A stretch of 64,000 bases of DNA from Mucidula mucida (GCA_015501055.1 JADNYV010000015.1:62001-126000), one strand, 5' to 3'. Shown: positions 37,019-49,502, numbered from the stretch's first letter. The notes: generated from the sequence alone by a model not told the origin. Translations and numbers: made by a program.

Positions 37019-39162
37019 ATGTCTCTTACTGTTGTCGTCGGGCTCTTTCTTCTCGCAGCTGCACTTGTGCTACGTCCTCGCCGAACCAAGACGCCTTGTC
37101 TTCCTCCAGGGCCAAGACGTCTCCCAGTTATCGGGAACTTGCTCGATAGACCATCGAATAATGCCTGGTTGACGTATACGAAGTGGGCAAAGGAGCACGA
37201 CTCGGATGTCATTTCGTTTGAAGTACTCGGACGTGTTACAGTTGTTCTAAGCTCCGCCACGGCGGTGAAGGAGTTGTTGGAAAGGCGCTCTTCGATTTAT
37301 TCGGACCGACCATGTACGTGCCCCCATATCAGAGTAACGCGTATGCGCTAATAATGGACTGTAGCGATGCGTATGTTGAACGAGTTGATGCGATGGGACT
37401 GGAATTTCGGATTCATGCCTTACGCGGATTCTTGGCGGTATGTGGTCTTTCAATAGTTGTGTTTTCTTCACGAAAACGTCGAGGGGTCATAGCCTTCACC
37501 GAAAAGCGTTCAGCCAACACTTCAATGTCAGTAAAATCGCCCAATATCGGCCGGTGCAGGTTCGTTCCACGGCAAAGCTTCTGCACCAAATGCTTGAAAG
37601 TCCGGGAGACTTCTTTGCGCACATCCGACAGTATGTTTTATATCCTTCGCTTGAAAGTTTGGCGCTCAGGACGTCCACTGTACAGCCATTCGGGATCCAT
37701 CATCTTCTCTATCGTGTATGGATACGAGATGGAATCTACGAATGATCCACTCGTCGAGATGGCGGACCGAGCTATGAAGGCGTCAGCGCACGCTATGAGT
37801 TCGGGAAATCATCTTGTTGATTATCTGCCGATACTCAGATATGTACCATGTCTGTCCCTCTGGTTGGCCTTGGTGGACTTTGGACTTAGACTTAATCTTC
37901 AGCCTGGTGCACTTTCAAAAAGGATGCCGAGCTTGCGGCACACTATGGGCAGACCCTTCGCGACGTGCCTTTCAACCGAGTTTTGGAGGCGATGGTACGC
38001 TTCAAGTTCTCGTTCAGAGACGTTATCTGTTAATTACGGTCTGTTAAGGCGGATGACCGTGCGCCTCCCTCGTTTGTAGCGACCAGTATTCAACGCATAC
38101 TACACGCAGATATGGCAGGACCTCGCCCCGACCAGTTAGAGGTCATCAAGAACTGCGCTGCGGTGTCTTTCGTTGGTGCGTCATTCGTTCATACACCAAT
38201 TGGTCTCATGTGGCTTAGTAGTGATATATAGGTGGTGCGGACACGGTGCGTGCTCTCTGTAACACTATACTAGTCGCTGCCGTCTGATATAGCCTCGACA
38301 GACGGTCGCGCTGATTTTGACTATCCTTCTGGCTATGGTCTTGCATCCTGAAGTACAAAGCAAGGCTCAAGCGGAATTAGACATTGTGGTGGGGCGTAAT
38401 CGTCTGCCTACCTACGACGACAGGCAGAGCTTACCGTTTTTGGATGCGTTGATATTGGAGTCTATGAGGTGGAGGCCAGTGGGTCCTTTGCGTGCGCATA
38501 TCGTCCTTGAAGGGATTTGTGAACTGACGACGCGCTCAGCTATCTCTCATGCCAATCTTTGTGACGATGGTTATGATGGGTACTTTATCCCGAAAGGTGG
38601 GTACATTCTTGGTCTTGATCCTCCTTTAACTTGTTTTCAGGCTCGACTATTTCCGCCAACGTCTGGTACGCGAGCTTGTATCATTCGACGCCCTCCGTTA
38701 TATTGAAAGGTCTGCGCCAGGGCTATAATGCACGACGAAAAGATGTTTCCGGCACCTGACGTTTTCGACCCGGAGCGATTCCTGGGTGAGCATCCGCAGC
38801 CTGATCCTACGACACTGGGTGCTTGGGGGTTCGGGAGACGGTACGGATTGTCGCATCGGCCGAAACGCATATGCTCATCAAAGTAGGATATGTTCTGGGC
38901 GGTATCTCGCGATGGACACGGTGTATATAACCATCGCGTCTCTGCTTTGGGCGTTCACGTTTGGCAAAGCCCGGAATAAGGACGGTCAGGCAATCACCCC
39001 CGACGATCAAGCGTACACGGAAGTCTTTATTATGTGCGGTTCATGTTGATTGTGCCATTCCATTGACTGAACTAACACAGGCATCCTTTACCGTTCGAAT
39101 GCCTTATCACATCACGGTTCTCGGGAGTGGAACACGTATTGGATTCGCTGGTTGTAGGGTAG
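37019..39162 (+). CDS. Cytochrome P450 monooxygenase (most diverged of the group)
   Basis: ATG at 37019 (MSLTVVVGLFLLAAALVL), stop TAG at 39160-39162. Hinge CLPPGPRRLPVIGNLLDRPS lacks the usual basic-LPL start. Later: LHRKAFSQHFNVSKIAQYRP, SGSIIFSIVYGYEMES, FKKDAELAAHYGQTLRDVPF, DRAPPSFVATSIQRIL, I-helix GGADT in place of AGADT, ILTILLAMVLHPEVQSKAQA, ExxR in ESMRWRPVGPL, PERFLGEHPQPDP, heme loop GFGRR/ICSGRYLA with an intron after RR, and HPLPFECLITSRF. The residue after the heme Cys is Ser where Pro is usual, while the FxxGxRxCxG core is kept. Exons join in frame, so it is likely functional, but the replacements suggest a changed function. Confidence 0.88.
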
Positions 39163-39258
39163 TATTTTAGGATGGAACTCGCGGTAACTATAGTGTGCAT
39201 ACTGTAAACAATCTATCACTAATATATCTGCAGTTAATACGAAAGCACTAGAAGACTC

Positions 39259-39899
39259 TTAAACCATATCCTCATTAGCGGTTTTAATCTCAAAAGGCGA
39301 TGCATGAGCATGATCAAGAGCGTAAATCTGTAATTCTATCACACAGTTTTCGAGGAGCTTCTGCTAGTGGACATACCTGTTTCTCCACTTCAGTCAATAA
39401 TGCTTCGACATCTTGCAGACATTGTCGCGATCCGGTGTAAAGGCTGTACACGGCGCGCATGTACCGATGTGCTTGCCTAAAGCTCCACAGGTCACAGTGT
39501 TGGTCGAGAAGACATATCGATCTAGCTCGGATGCTACGGGCAAGTCAGGGTTGAACAGAACGACAAAGCGCGCGTTTCAACGTACGCGTCCAGGCGCGCC
39601 AGACCACGTGCGCAGATAATGGCCATGACTGTATTTCTTCTGCGCGCTGTTTCGTCGTGCAGAAGAGACTCGACTTTTCTAATACGTTCTGCTACTAATG
39701 GTAGCGTAATTCCGGGCCATATTTTGGGTAGGAGATACAGATGAATGGCGGTGATCGATGATACGATCACGAACAAGTACAGCGAGGTGCTGTAACTTGC
39801 GACGAGGCTGAATATGTACGTGCACATCTGGACAATGAATTCGCGCTGAACAGAATCTTTGATGTCGTCGTTGTTTGGAGTAGATGTGGGTAGGGACAT
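39259..39899 (-). CDS. Small membrane-associated protein, unknown
   Basis: ATG at 39899 (MSLPTSTPNNDDIK), stop TAA at 39259-39261. One clear hydrophobic segment, SLYLFVIVSSITAIHLYLLP, is preceded by YIFSLVASYS, so two membrane passes are possible. A charged helix follows (ERIRKVESLLHDETARRR), then downstream coding in QAHRYMRAVYSLYTGSRQ, VEALLTEVEKQ, and after an intron a last exon ending ENDEDMV-like (TANEDMV). The middle splice near 39560-39500 is not resolved because two frames are both open there. No family recognised. It follows the P450 at 37019-39162 tail to tail, 96 bp apart. Confidence 0.5.
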
Positions 39900-40505
39900 C
39901 GCCAAAGGAAGGAAGTTCAAGTATCGAGTTGTGCTGGATAGACCATCTCAGCAGCCACTATATACATGCATGAAGAACAGGAGATAGCATGCTCACAGTG
40001 AGTGCTACACGCATCGCGTTCCCCCGGGACATTGGCAGCGCTGTATGGCGCTTATGTGTATGTCTAATAGACGCCCGTCCTCAGAGGACAGGACACAATC
40101 TACGCACTTGTTCATTGACATGGGCTGCTGCCAGCTAATAGTCTATAGATCACTTCCTTTCCAGCTATACCGCAGCGGCGAGTAGAGTGGTCGTTGAGTC
40201 CCATGCCGCATAGTCGTTGTGCTGTAGTTTACAGTATTGAGCGGAGTATTATGCAGTGCGCTGTTGGTCCGTCGAGCAAAGGTGTACTAGTTAGTACTCA
40301 GTGCGAGCACAGAAGTATACTCGGAGAAGATAGAGCCGTTTGTTCCCTGAGCCAAAGCGCCGACTGATGTAGCACAATCTGAATCATCGGGTCGCATCCA
40401 CTGATATCGACTATGTACTTGATAATCAGGCGCCCTGAACTCAGATTTCAGTACGCGCCATGGCGGGGAGGGCGGGGGGGGGAGGCAAAAACGACAACCT
40501 GGATA
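39900..40505. other. Intergenic
   Basis: No gene supported. A G-rich run of about 20 bases lies just left of the tRNA relic, near 40463-40485. Confidence 0.4.
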
Positions 40506-40567
40506 TGAGTCGACCCAGGCTCGAATGTATGTTAGACAGATGCGATAACCAACTACGCCATCGACCC
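40506..40567 (-). pseudogene. Truncated tRNA-Val(AAC) relic
   Basis: Shares the acceptor, D arm and anticodon loop (TCTGTCTAACA) with the tRNA-Val-like gene at 18998-19098. After the anticodon it jumps straight to TTCGAGCCTGGGTCGACTC, so the 3' half of the anticodon stem, the variable loop and part of the T stem are deleted. It cannot fold as a tRNA. Its T loop is the normal TTCGA form, unlike the longer copy. Confidence 0.7.
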
Positions 40568-41040
40568 TGTACACTGGTCCGCACGTGCGATGTCGGATCG
40601 ACGGTCGAGGATGATTGAGTGGCGCATTGTCTTTTTTTCATTTCTGCAACGCCATCGCTGACCTTCCCTACAGAAGACGGCACAGATCTACGAGATAGAG
40701 GCATTGTTTTTCTTTCGCGGCTCTCCGTGTGCTGCTCTGCGCTATCCGTTCAGGGAAGTGGTTCGTTGTCGGCTTGTCCGCCAGCCGTAGGCAGCGAAAA
40801 GCTGATAGAGGAGCACGCACGTCCGCGGAGATGAATAGTATTGCTAATTGAACAACTATCTATAATACCAGCTATATATGTAAGTATTCAAGAGTAGATA
40901 TATCATTTGAATAGCGGTAAAGGTGGAAGCGAGCATGGTGGGAACAAGAGATAGAAGCTATTGTCCAAATCCGCCAACACAATCCAAGTCACCGAATAAT
41001 CGCACGGTTTCCAACAAAAACTCAGCGAGGGCGTCCCCTT
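40568..41040. other. Intergenic
   Basis: Nothing supported in either strand. Confidence 0.4.
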
Positions 41041-43350
41041 TCAATGACGGTTATGCCAAGGAATGCCGTTGGGTTTTCCGTTCCCAGAAGAACTGTCAGC
41101 AATCAGGTTATGGTCGGGAGAGGAAATCGAAGGGTAGATAACCGAGTCCTCCATTTCATGTGCAACAGAATCCGAATTCAAAGCGGGAGCACCCAATCCC
41201 TCCTCCTCCAAGGTCATACTCGAATGAACCAAATCATGATGACGCTCCGGAGGGTGATGCATGGGCAGGGTATCCTGTCCCGCGATCCAAACGTCGCGGC
41301 TGATGATCTTGTACTCTTTGACACGGACAGAAAAAGTCAACTCTTCTTGACTGCGACTTGACACAGAATCCTGTGAGGGACTGTGGTGACGATACCGACG
41401 TGAGTGTAGCGCATATGATGGTCTCGCGCGTAGGTGGACATCTAGACGTTTCGCGTCTTGATAGACGTCAGAAAGAGATAGTCTTGTATTGTCATTTGTT
41501 TTCCAGACAAGACCCCTTTGCAACAGGGTTTGACCATAGTAGGCACACGACCCGCTGGACGATGTCTGTGAAGGAGGGGAGGCCTCTGATGGATCTCCGA
41601 AACCAATTCCAGCTCGTCGTTCATTTCTGATGACACACTATGAGAAACCCAGTCATCTAACATGATACTATTTTTCAGTGAATGCATATAGGGATCTTTC
41701 GAACACAACTGACCATGTAAGATGTGATTGGCTTCTTGGTAAACCTATACAAGACACCTCAGCGGGGAGAAAAAGCACTTGTATGTTATTACTGACCCTC
41801 AGGTTCAATGCATCAAGGACATCGATTGGCCGACTCAAAGGGATACTATCGACGTTTTCCGATGATTCTTGATCAGCCCACTCAATGGCAATCACAGCCC
41901 GAGAATCATTTCCGGAAAAGACATGCATGTTCTACCAGTGCATCAGTATATGAATCGTACAAAGCATTGATAGGAAACTCACGTCGATGCCAATTTGCGT
42001 AACAAGGATTCCCTGTGAGTCCAAATAAAGCAGGCCCGCCTAACACGAGACTGGGTTAGGCACGTAGCGTAAGTCGACGCGACAAACAGCTCACAGCAAT
42101 TCCGTGGATCTACGGAATGTTTAGTACAGGAACGTGCATGGTAGCTGTCCAATCGTACCTTCTGATGCATGCCTTGATACACTCCTGCAGGTCTCTTCCT
42201 ATCAAGGTGGCTAGCTGTTGTTCGAGGCTGCCACTTATGTTGTCTTTGACCGAAAATTGTGGTACACATAAAGAAAGCCTTACTGTAAACAGTGTAGTAT
42301 AACTTCGCATCAGAGGCGCCAGATATACCAATCAAGGTTGCCACATTGGGGTGTCTGGTGCGCGTCAGCGAGGATTCACAGCTTCTTTTGAAAAGATCAT
42401 ACATTGCTTGTTGGCCACGTGCCACACTTTGTTTCCATCTCTGTAGCTTCATGAGCGTTCACATTGAGTGTAAGACTGCATGTTAGTCACCGTTTTTGCG
42501 TGAGGACCGGCAAAATTCTTTACTGCAACGACCGCACCACTTCTGGTTCCTGTAAAGATAGAGTATTCCGCTCCGGTGTATATCTCGTCACTATCCTGAA
42601 ATTTCAGTTCCGTCCGTGGTATCTTTGAACAGAAAGAGAAGTCAATCAAATTTTTGCCTTGAACATAAAAAGGCGCATTACCACCGTGGTATCTTCGGCC
42701 AATCGACGAGAAAAGCGCTCCATCAAGGATTGGATGGAAGCAAGTGACGATATCTATCAGCAGATTGTCAACGCGCAACCTAACAACACTGCGAAACACC
42801 GACTTGAAATAGTTGTAGACAGCTATCGACCCGAACGTTAAGAACCTCAAGTTTGGCGGTTATAATGCTTGCTAGGAGACAACGCGGCAGTCTGCGTTTG
42901 CGGGTGACCTTCTTGACACAACTAAGAATCTCGTTGAGACGGCTGTAAAGCGAGTTGAGTACGCGTATGCACTACTATCAATGTCAACAGGCACTGTTGT
43001 AACTGTTCAACGTTTCGCGCGGTCTGAGATGGCACCGCAATCGCCAAAAAGACCTGTACAATCCGTTCCGCTATCGCGCTACATCGATCCTTGTTCTCGT
43101 TGACGTCGGTGAGCTTCTGTACGATGTCAAGCGCGATTCCGACAGCAGTGGAGAGGAAGGGTATAGAGTCGGTGACGTTCTGCAAAGGGCCTCGTGAGAC
43201 GTCTGCCCAAATTTGAACACGCAACGCACCTTGAGAATTTTGAGTGATTCGGCGGTCACGGAGAGCCAAACTGCAGGCCTCCTGCGCTTTCGAAGGAGAG
43301 ACATGGTGATTGGTACAGTTGTGAAGTGCTGTGACAGCATCAAGGCACAT
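41041..43350 (-). pseudogene. HeLo-like plus protein-kinase-like gene, apparently decayed
   Basis: Minus strand. The N-terminal block (GPLQNVTDSIPFLSTAVGIA, LDIVQKLTDVNENKDRCSAI) and, in another frame, NSLYSRLNEILSCVKKVTRK with LPRCLLASIITAKLEVLNVR match the helical bundle that heads many agaricomycete kinase- and NLR-type proteins (HeLo/MLKL-like). A kinase-like lobe follows: SDEIYTGAEYSIFTGTRSG, VVAVKNFAG (the Lys), RHPNVATLIGIS, and a later AGLLYLDSQGIL. Where HRD is expected no such motif is visible. The two N-terminal blocks are in different frames at about 42965, with no room for an intron. Start and end are approximate. Expected role, if intact: cytosolic signalling or cell-death control. 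Confidence 0.55.
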
Positions 43351-45640
43351 TATGCGTTCCTGAATCGATTTTCACCACGCTCCAAGGTCGAATCCTATAC
43401 CCAGCAGGATTCCGGAGGTGTAAGCTGTGCGTTGTTGTGCACCGCCGACCGAGGTCTTCTCTGTCATGTCGAAGTCCGCACATTCGGTGGTCCCATGTCA
43501 ACGGATCTATCTGTGTACCACCTTGGTTTTCGCCGGAGACTCAAGAGATGTAAGAGGAACGACATAGATCTAACACGAGACGCTTCATCAAGCGTCTACG
43601 AGCGGCTGGTTCGAGATTAGGAACGACATACGGGATTTCAGAACTTCCCACACCGCCACCGAAATGCTTCTTCATTGACAGAAAGCATATTACATGTCCC
43701 GGAGACCACATGGAGTAGCGTCGCGCTCTCGACCTCGTACACAACGCCAACGTAGATAAGTCCCAACGATGGAGGGCCCCATGAAAAAGATTGTGCGTGG
43801 TTAGTAGGGTTACCCAGGATCGTACCAGCGCCTTGCGACGAAATCGACGTGTTTTCTTCTCTTCAAAATATATTAGATCAGTATCCAGCGTCCAAGCAGG
43901 AGGAAACAAAACCAAATGGGAGGAAATCAGAGAAAAGGGTAGGAAAAGAGAAGGAAGAGAACCGAAAGCCAGAGGAACATGGTTCGGAGACAAGAGGAAA
44001 TGGCCGAAAAAAGCACAAGCTGCAGGAAGCTGAGACGACATACCCATTAGCGTCCGAAAGTCATCGTATCGCGTAGCGAGGGTCGTATATGTCCGTCCGT
44101 TGAATGTATCCTCCAGCGGTGTTATGACCTCCGGCAATGTGAACTCGAAAGCGAAGGAAAACACAGAACATGACGCATAACCCTCTAGCTCCCATGGAAC
44201 ACGAGTACGAATCCACTCGAACCGATTTCTCCTTCTGCTTTCTCGGTGATATGAGCCCAGAATCGCTTGGCCATTAGGTCGTTCAATTGGGTTCGGGGAA
44301 AGGTACTAAACGACGCGCATGTCGTGCACTGAAGAGATTCCAAGGTCCAAGTTCATGGGCACGTTCTGGTAAATGGTTGGAGGATAAACCTTACCTGATT
44401 GCAAGTGGTTCTCTGGGCCCAACCAGTCATCGCTTCTCCCTCGACGACAGCGAGATCATGACCGTCCGTATAAAAGTTTCCAGGATGTAGCCAACCTCTG
44501 AGGAAGAGAACAGTAAGTCTGGAATAATCCGGCTCTCGGCCATGACGTTGCTTCATGCGCGCGAGTAGATGCGATTGACAAGAAGTCGGACCAACCAAAG
44601 CTGAGAAGCACTAGAAACGCAGGCGGCATGGCCGTTATTGAAGCAGACCTAGACTGAGACCACGCTTCAGACGTGCTAGACTTGAAAGCCTGCCCAGGAG
44701 GGTTAACGTACGACTCAAAAGAATCCGCGGCATGTAAACAGATCTTGCGTAGCTAAGGCTTCTAACTCAACGGCCTGAGGCTTCGTGTTGGAGGCAAACT
44801 GGCCAACTCGAGGGAAATAAAAGCGTTTGAAGGCTGTGGGGCGACTGTGGGTATAAGGAATACGCACATCAGAAGCAATTGAATACCTTCCAGTCCTTAA
44901 ACGTGATTGCGTCCAGGAGGTGGAATCGATGCAGCATCCATTATAAAATTTCACCGTATTTCTGGTTCAACGATATTGTAAATCGGCGGTTGACGTTGAA
45001 GCAGGAGGAAGGAAGTATTGACGTCAGAAGACATAGAGACTGGGCGAGAAGATCAACGAGAAGCAAGAAAAGGAGGGGTGATGCACCACTGTTCCCATAG
45101 TTGAGCCAAGGTCGCCACATAGATGGCTGCCTGCTCGAGCGGCAAGCGGTTTTTATGGTGTCCGAAATGACTGCTGACGACGATGTAAGCGCAAAAGCAA
45201 AAAGAAACATGGAGACAACGCACCAAAGAGCCGAATTTCTCCAGCATCCAGGAACACCGAGCGCAATCCACTAGCAGACATCGAGGTCATAGAGATATCT
45301 CTCTCTTTCTTGTATGTTCTCGTCCAAGTCGTTGTCGGCACTTCTGCCAAGTATTGTGGTTGACCTAGAGAGGCGCTGAATTCTTGGCAAGGCGGTGATG
45401 GTGGTAGAGCAAAAAGATTCAATTTCAAGACAACGTAGATAGGGGCTCTGGCCGATCGTGGGCCAAACGATCGACGCAAGATCGACGCTCAACTCTTTGA
45501 GTCTTTCCGTCTCACTCGCGATGTCTCGCAGCAGCTTTTCATGTCCCCGGAACGGCTCCCTTTTCTTGGAACTGTTCTGTTGGTTGGTCAGCCTCTTAAG
45601 ACGGCGCTCTCGATCTTGCTCCTCCGCCGTTTCTGGATGA
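43351..45640 (-). other. Possible multi-exon gene, unidentified
   Basis: Several minus-strand stretches look coding but join no recognised family: ETERLKELSVDLASIVW with IGQSPYLRCLEIESF (45290-45520), which resembles the middle of F-box/LRR-type proteins; YSRLTVLFLRGWLHPGNFYT (near 44480); LMAKRFWAHITEKAEGEIG (near 44240); and LPEVITPLEDTFNG (near 44120). A hydrophobic stretch occurs at about 43890-43990. Exon borders could not be fixed, so this may be a real gene of unknown type, a decayed one, or coincidence. Confidence 0.3.
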
Positions 45641-46227
45641 ACATACTAAATGATATCATACTCTCTCTGTGCGCTCAGGGCCTGGTTGAAAGGATGCGCG
45701 AAAACTCAAATATGCTCAAGGCACTTTTAATATTTTGCTGATCAATTTGCTACGGATGAGGGGATATTCGAAAGACCAGCGTACTAGAAGACATCTAGGG
45801 TTATTTCCGAAGAAAGGTGAAGCTCGCGTACTACTACTAGAGCTATCAACGCGATCGACAGTCTACGAGGTCGTCGCCTCTCGGTTCTCGTCGATTGCAC
45901 GAGCGACCGTGCTACCTGCTAAGGGACTTGTCCCTGCAACTACTACCTTCAACGATATACTTGATGGACGGTGACGGTTCATTATGGCACCCAAAATTGT
46001 CGAAGGCTGGCTTAGGCTACTTGCCTATACATCTCGCCTTGAGTTGCTCTGGTTCTTCGTTCATCAAGCTCAAGGTCTAACAAACGTTGAAGACACGCAA
46101 TAATTGATGATATGATCCGTAAGGTGTTCATTCCTAGGTGGAACGCTGCACCAGATAGATTCAGGATTGACCTGGAAAACTAGGTATGGTATGTAAAGAA
46201 CGAAGGCTGCCGAATATAAACCCCCTT
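45641..46227. other. Intergenic
   Basis: No gene supported. Confidence 0.35.
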
Positions 46228-46720
46228 CAGAAATCACTGGATCGTTGCCCCGTCATTATTTCGATTTTCTTGAAGCTGCATGCCTATCCCTATGCCGCGC
46301 CAGCGACACCGCATTATTCGGACGTGAAACGCGCCGCGCTACAAGTCTATCAGAAGCACCTTCTACGCATGCACCTTTTCGCACGCCGTTGGAAGACTTT
46401 GTGGTCCGAGTTCTCGTCGCGCTGATTCAAATTGAGGCGCCATTGACGCAGCGTAGGCGTCGCACCCGCACGTACTCTGCATAGTCGAGTCAGTGTCGTT
46501 GTCAGAGGATGTACCCTCTTGATTTTTCTGCATCTCTTGTATGAACGCTCTGTCCTCGCACTAATCCATCAACTCTTTCTCCTTCTGGCTCCTTATCTTC
46601 TTGCTTCCTACGCGATAGTATCCCAGGCACGGCGACGCGATAAAATGTATGTCACACGTCCAACTGCCGTTGCAAGTCAGCGTGATCTGTACTGGTGATG
46701 AGGGGCATTGCCGTTGAGCC
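46228..46720. repeat. Degenerate duplicated block, copy 1
   Basis: CAGAAATCACTGGATCGT at 46228 and the following 150 bases resemble 50039-50200. The next 290 bases (from about 46430) resemble 49503-49870. Copies share phrases such as TATGCCGCG, TCTTGATT and ACTGCCGTT. The two sub-blocks occur in swapped order at the second site. Confidence 0.55.
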
Positions 46721-46903
46721 AGGAAACATAGAACAATTACCTACCGTGGCACACCAATTAGATCGAGAGCCATCCCCGAAAAAAACGTTTTCCAGATGCG
46801 ACTTACGGTATCCCAAACGTAACAGAGGTCATTGGATCCCACACAGCAACAGCTAAAGATGAATGTCGCCGAGGATTACGATACTGACATCGGCCTGTCT
46901 TTC

Positions 46904-47270
46904 ATTGGCTGCTCAAAGGCTAAAGGCTAAAGGACTCTGTTCACCATACCAACCTCAGGTCTATAGTCGCACACATGAATACATCCAGTGACGTGAAACC
47001 AGCTCAGACCGTGTTGTGCCCCCGCTATTCCTTAAGCCAGACGGCACCTTTAAGCTGTCTGATCATGAGATGCCTCTAGCCTCTCTTGTAATGACTGATT
47101 AGTACATATCCACGGACCACTGTTGAACACAAGGTTTCGAATCACGTTGGACAGCAATTTACGGGTGGTCTTCGAGGGAGGCTGTTCCTGGCAATAACAG
47201 ATCAACGTAATTGTCAATCGCTGAATACATTTTTATTTTACCTTTTACCTTTAACCTTTGAGCAGCCAAT
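46904..47270. mobile_element. Inverted-repeat element, 367 bp (MITE-like)
   Basis: ATTGGCTGCTCAAAGG at 46904 and the following CTAAAGG repeats are matched in inverse at 47241-47270 (CCTTTGAGCAGCCAAT preceded by CCTTTTACCTTTAA). About 27 of 30 positions agree. No clear target duplication was found and there is no coding capacity inside, so it would depend on an enzyme made elsewhere. Confidence 0.7.
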
Positions 47271-47584
47271 CGTAGACAGTATGATTGTCTCGTCGGACAA
47301 GTAGTCTATCCTTTGCCCAGGATCCTAACAGTCTCCTACGCGTCTGAGTTCTCTTGATGCATGCCTCCCATCTTGACTCGCCTTTCAAAGGCTTACAGTA
47401 AACCCCTCCGCCCCGTTCTGTCACTTCTTGTTATCACCCCAAAAAACAATCCGTATTCTTAGCACTGCGTCCGTTCCTGAACGTTCTCACGTGGAGACAC
47501 ACTAGGTATCAGAACCCCCGAACCAGCCACCGCGCACCTTTGCCCAGAGCCCTATTTAAGTTGTCCACTACCTCTTGTACCTCA

Positions 47585-49130
47585 ATGAGCACATTCAAGG
47601 CATTGCTAGTAAGTAGTCATTGGCCTATCGTTATGTATCACACGGTCGAAGGCTGTATAAATGCTGTCTGTATCTGATTATGGCAGGAGCAACTCGAGGT
47701 AAACCCGATTGCCGGTATACAAGTACTTGTCAGGGAGATTCCTTCCTTTTGGAGACCGCGTCTTCAACAACGGGCAGTGTACGTTAAGGTTCAGGATCGA
47801 AAAGGTCAGTGAACTCGGACACAAATGCAGCTGAACAAACAAGCCCAATCCGCAGGTGTCTATATGAACCGTGGCTCCTCCAGGAATCCTTAGTTCGCCT
47901 CATTGATGCCTTCTCGGAATTTGGTTCCTTCAGGACACCGCTTGGCCCACGACAATATCCTCCTTGAGGCCTATTTTCCAACTGATCAATACTTCGCGCC
48001 CGAAGCATCGTATCGTAATGCGGTGTGAGTGTTTTCGTTGGTATTGGTTCGTAGATCTAAGGCTTCCCAGTCCGCATTCCTTACACATTACATTCCGACT
48101 CAACGGCGTTACAATCTTCGATCACGACGCGACTGGGCATATTATTGTTACCAACGGGCAAGTAACTCCCGTCGTCGTTCTTGATGCATACCTAAACACT
48201 GTCACACAGTCAGAGTGGCCTAAACGAGAGGATATTCATCAATGAAACATATTCCACTGCTGAAAGCATACCTGTGTCGATTGCGGCCAGTAACGACTGC
48301 ACTTCCTCTCATTCGCAGTCTGTCCCCTCTGAGACCGTCTCTGCTTCCCAACGAGACTACGTCCAGGGTCCGAGCAACTATCCAGTGCACGCCATACAGC
48401 CGCTCTCCAGCTCTGCGACTGCCTACGGTTCCAGTGCTGACGAACGTTGCACTCACGTACCTCGGCGCCCAAGTCACATTTCCGGATACAGCACCGGCAC
48501 TTCCAGTACTAGAGCCACTGATGGTCATACCAGCTTTGCTTTAGCGCCAAGTCTCGGCGTCGAGGATGCCTTTGAGAATCCTCGAGGTACTGATTGCACA
48601 ATACCCGATGACTGGATGGTGGGCCTCGTAAGATCCCTTTCGTGCTTTGTTTCAAGTTATTGTTGACAGTATCCCCAAGCCCGTATCGAATCTGAAGGCC
48701 AATCTCAATCAACAACCGCAAGCACTCGGGACTCTAACTCACCAGTTGTCCTCCGTCGCGGGCACCTCTATCCGCGGACTATCGAATGACGTCCTGTCTA
48801 TTGATGCATTTGGTGAAATGGGCTTCAGGCGTCGCGGAAGAGACCAAGGAGTCGTGAGAAGGCGTCGCAAAGTTCCCGGGCCAGCGCAATTTTGGTGTTC
48901 TACTTGCTCCTCGGATTTTACAGCCAAAAGTTCGCTTCGGAGTGAGTCCGTCGGGTCACCATGTTCTTATCACTGACGTGCTCGCAGGGCACATAGAGAG
49001 CAAGCATTGTGGCGCCACATTCCTTTGCGTCGTTCCGGGCTGCAAGAAGCGTTACGCCGACAAACCATCTTTGCAGCGGCATCACAGGCAACAGCACCTT
49101 GTGAGAGAAGTTGAATCATGGTCAAGATGA
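47585..49130 (+). CDS. C2H2 zinc-finger protein, spliced
   Basis: ATG at 47585 (MSTFKAL), intron ending GGCAG near 47687, then EQLEVNPIAGIQVLVREIPS and VYVKVQDRK. A second intron, about 47804-47936, joins to GHRLAHDNILLEAYFPTDQY in frame. The middle is Ser/Thr-rich with uncertain exons (48240-48650). The last two exons carry the zinc fingers: FWCSTCSSDFTAKSSLR, then after an intron GHIESKHCGATF and CVVPGCKKRYADKPSLQRHH, ending VESWSR. The last finger is C-x4-C-x12-H. Finger spacing resembles the gene at 10610-11438. Likely a nuclear DNA-binding protein; no orthologue identified. Confidence 0.55.
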
Positions 49131-49502
49131 TTTGGAACTGGAAATCCCAATGAGCATAAATAGCTGCTGAGAGAGCATACCACTTACATCATAAGAGTAC
49201 CGTCGTTAGATATTGATTGGTTTCTATGAACAGTATACCGACACTTGTAAAATGTGAGAAAAGCGTCCGTGGCATGCAAGAGCACAGTGTCGGGATGCAA
49301 AGAACTGCACGCAACATCTCGCGGGCAGGGGGATAGTATCGTGACAGTAGAACTCGGCTGCCCTATTCCCAATATTCCCGCAGCTCCAGGTTAATCTAGC
49401 CACTTAGTAGAAAATGAATGTGAGGGGAAAGGCAGTATGATAATGACTGAGGGCGCTGTCCATATACGATAAATATCCTGAAGTTATCGCAGCGTCAATT
49501 TA
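49131..49502. other. Intergenic
   Basis: No gene supported. Confidence 0.35.

Noticed and set aside
40463..40490. G-rich run as a telomere or quadruplex signal
   Set aside because: Short, single run without TTAGGG-type units.
43791..44076. Lys/Glu-rich plus-strand frames
   Set aside because: They overlap a hydrophobic minus-strand frame and look like its low-complexity shadow.
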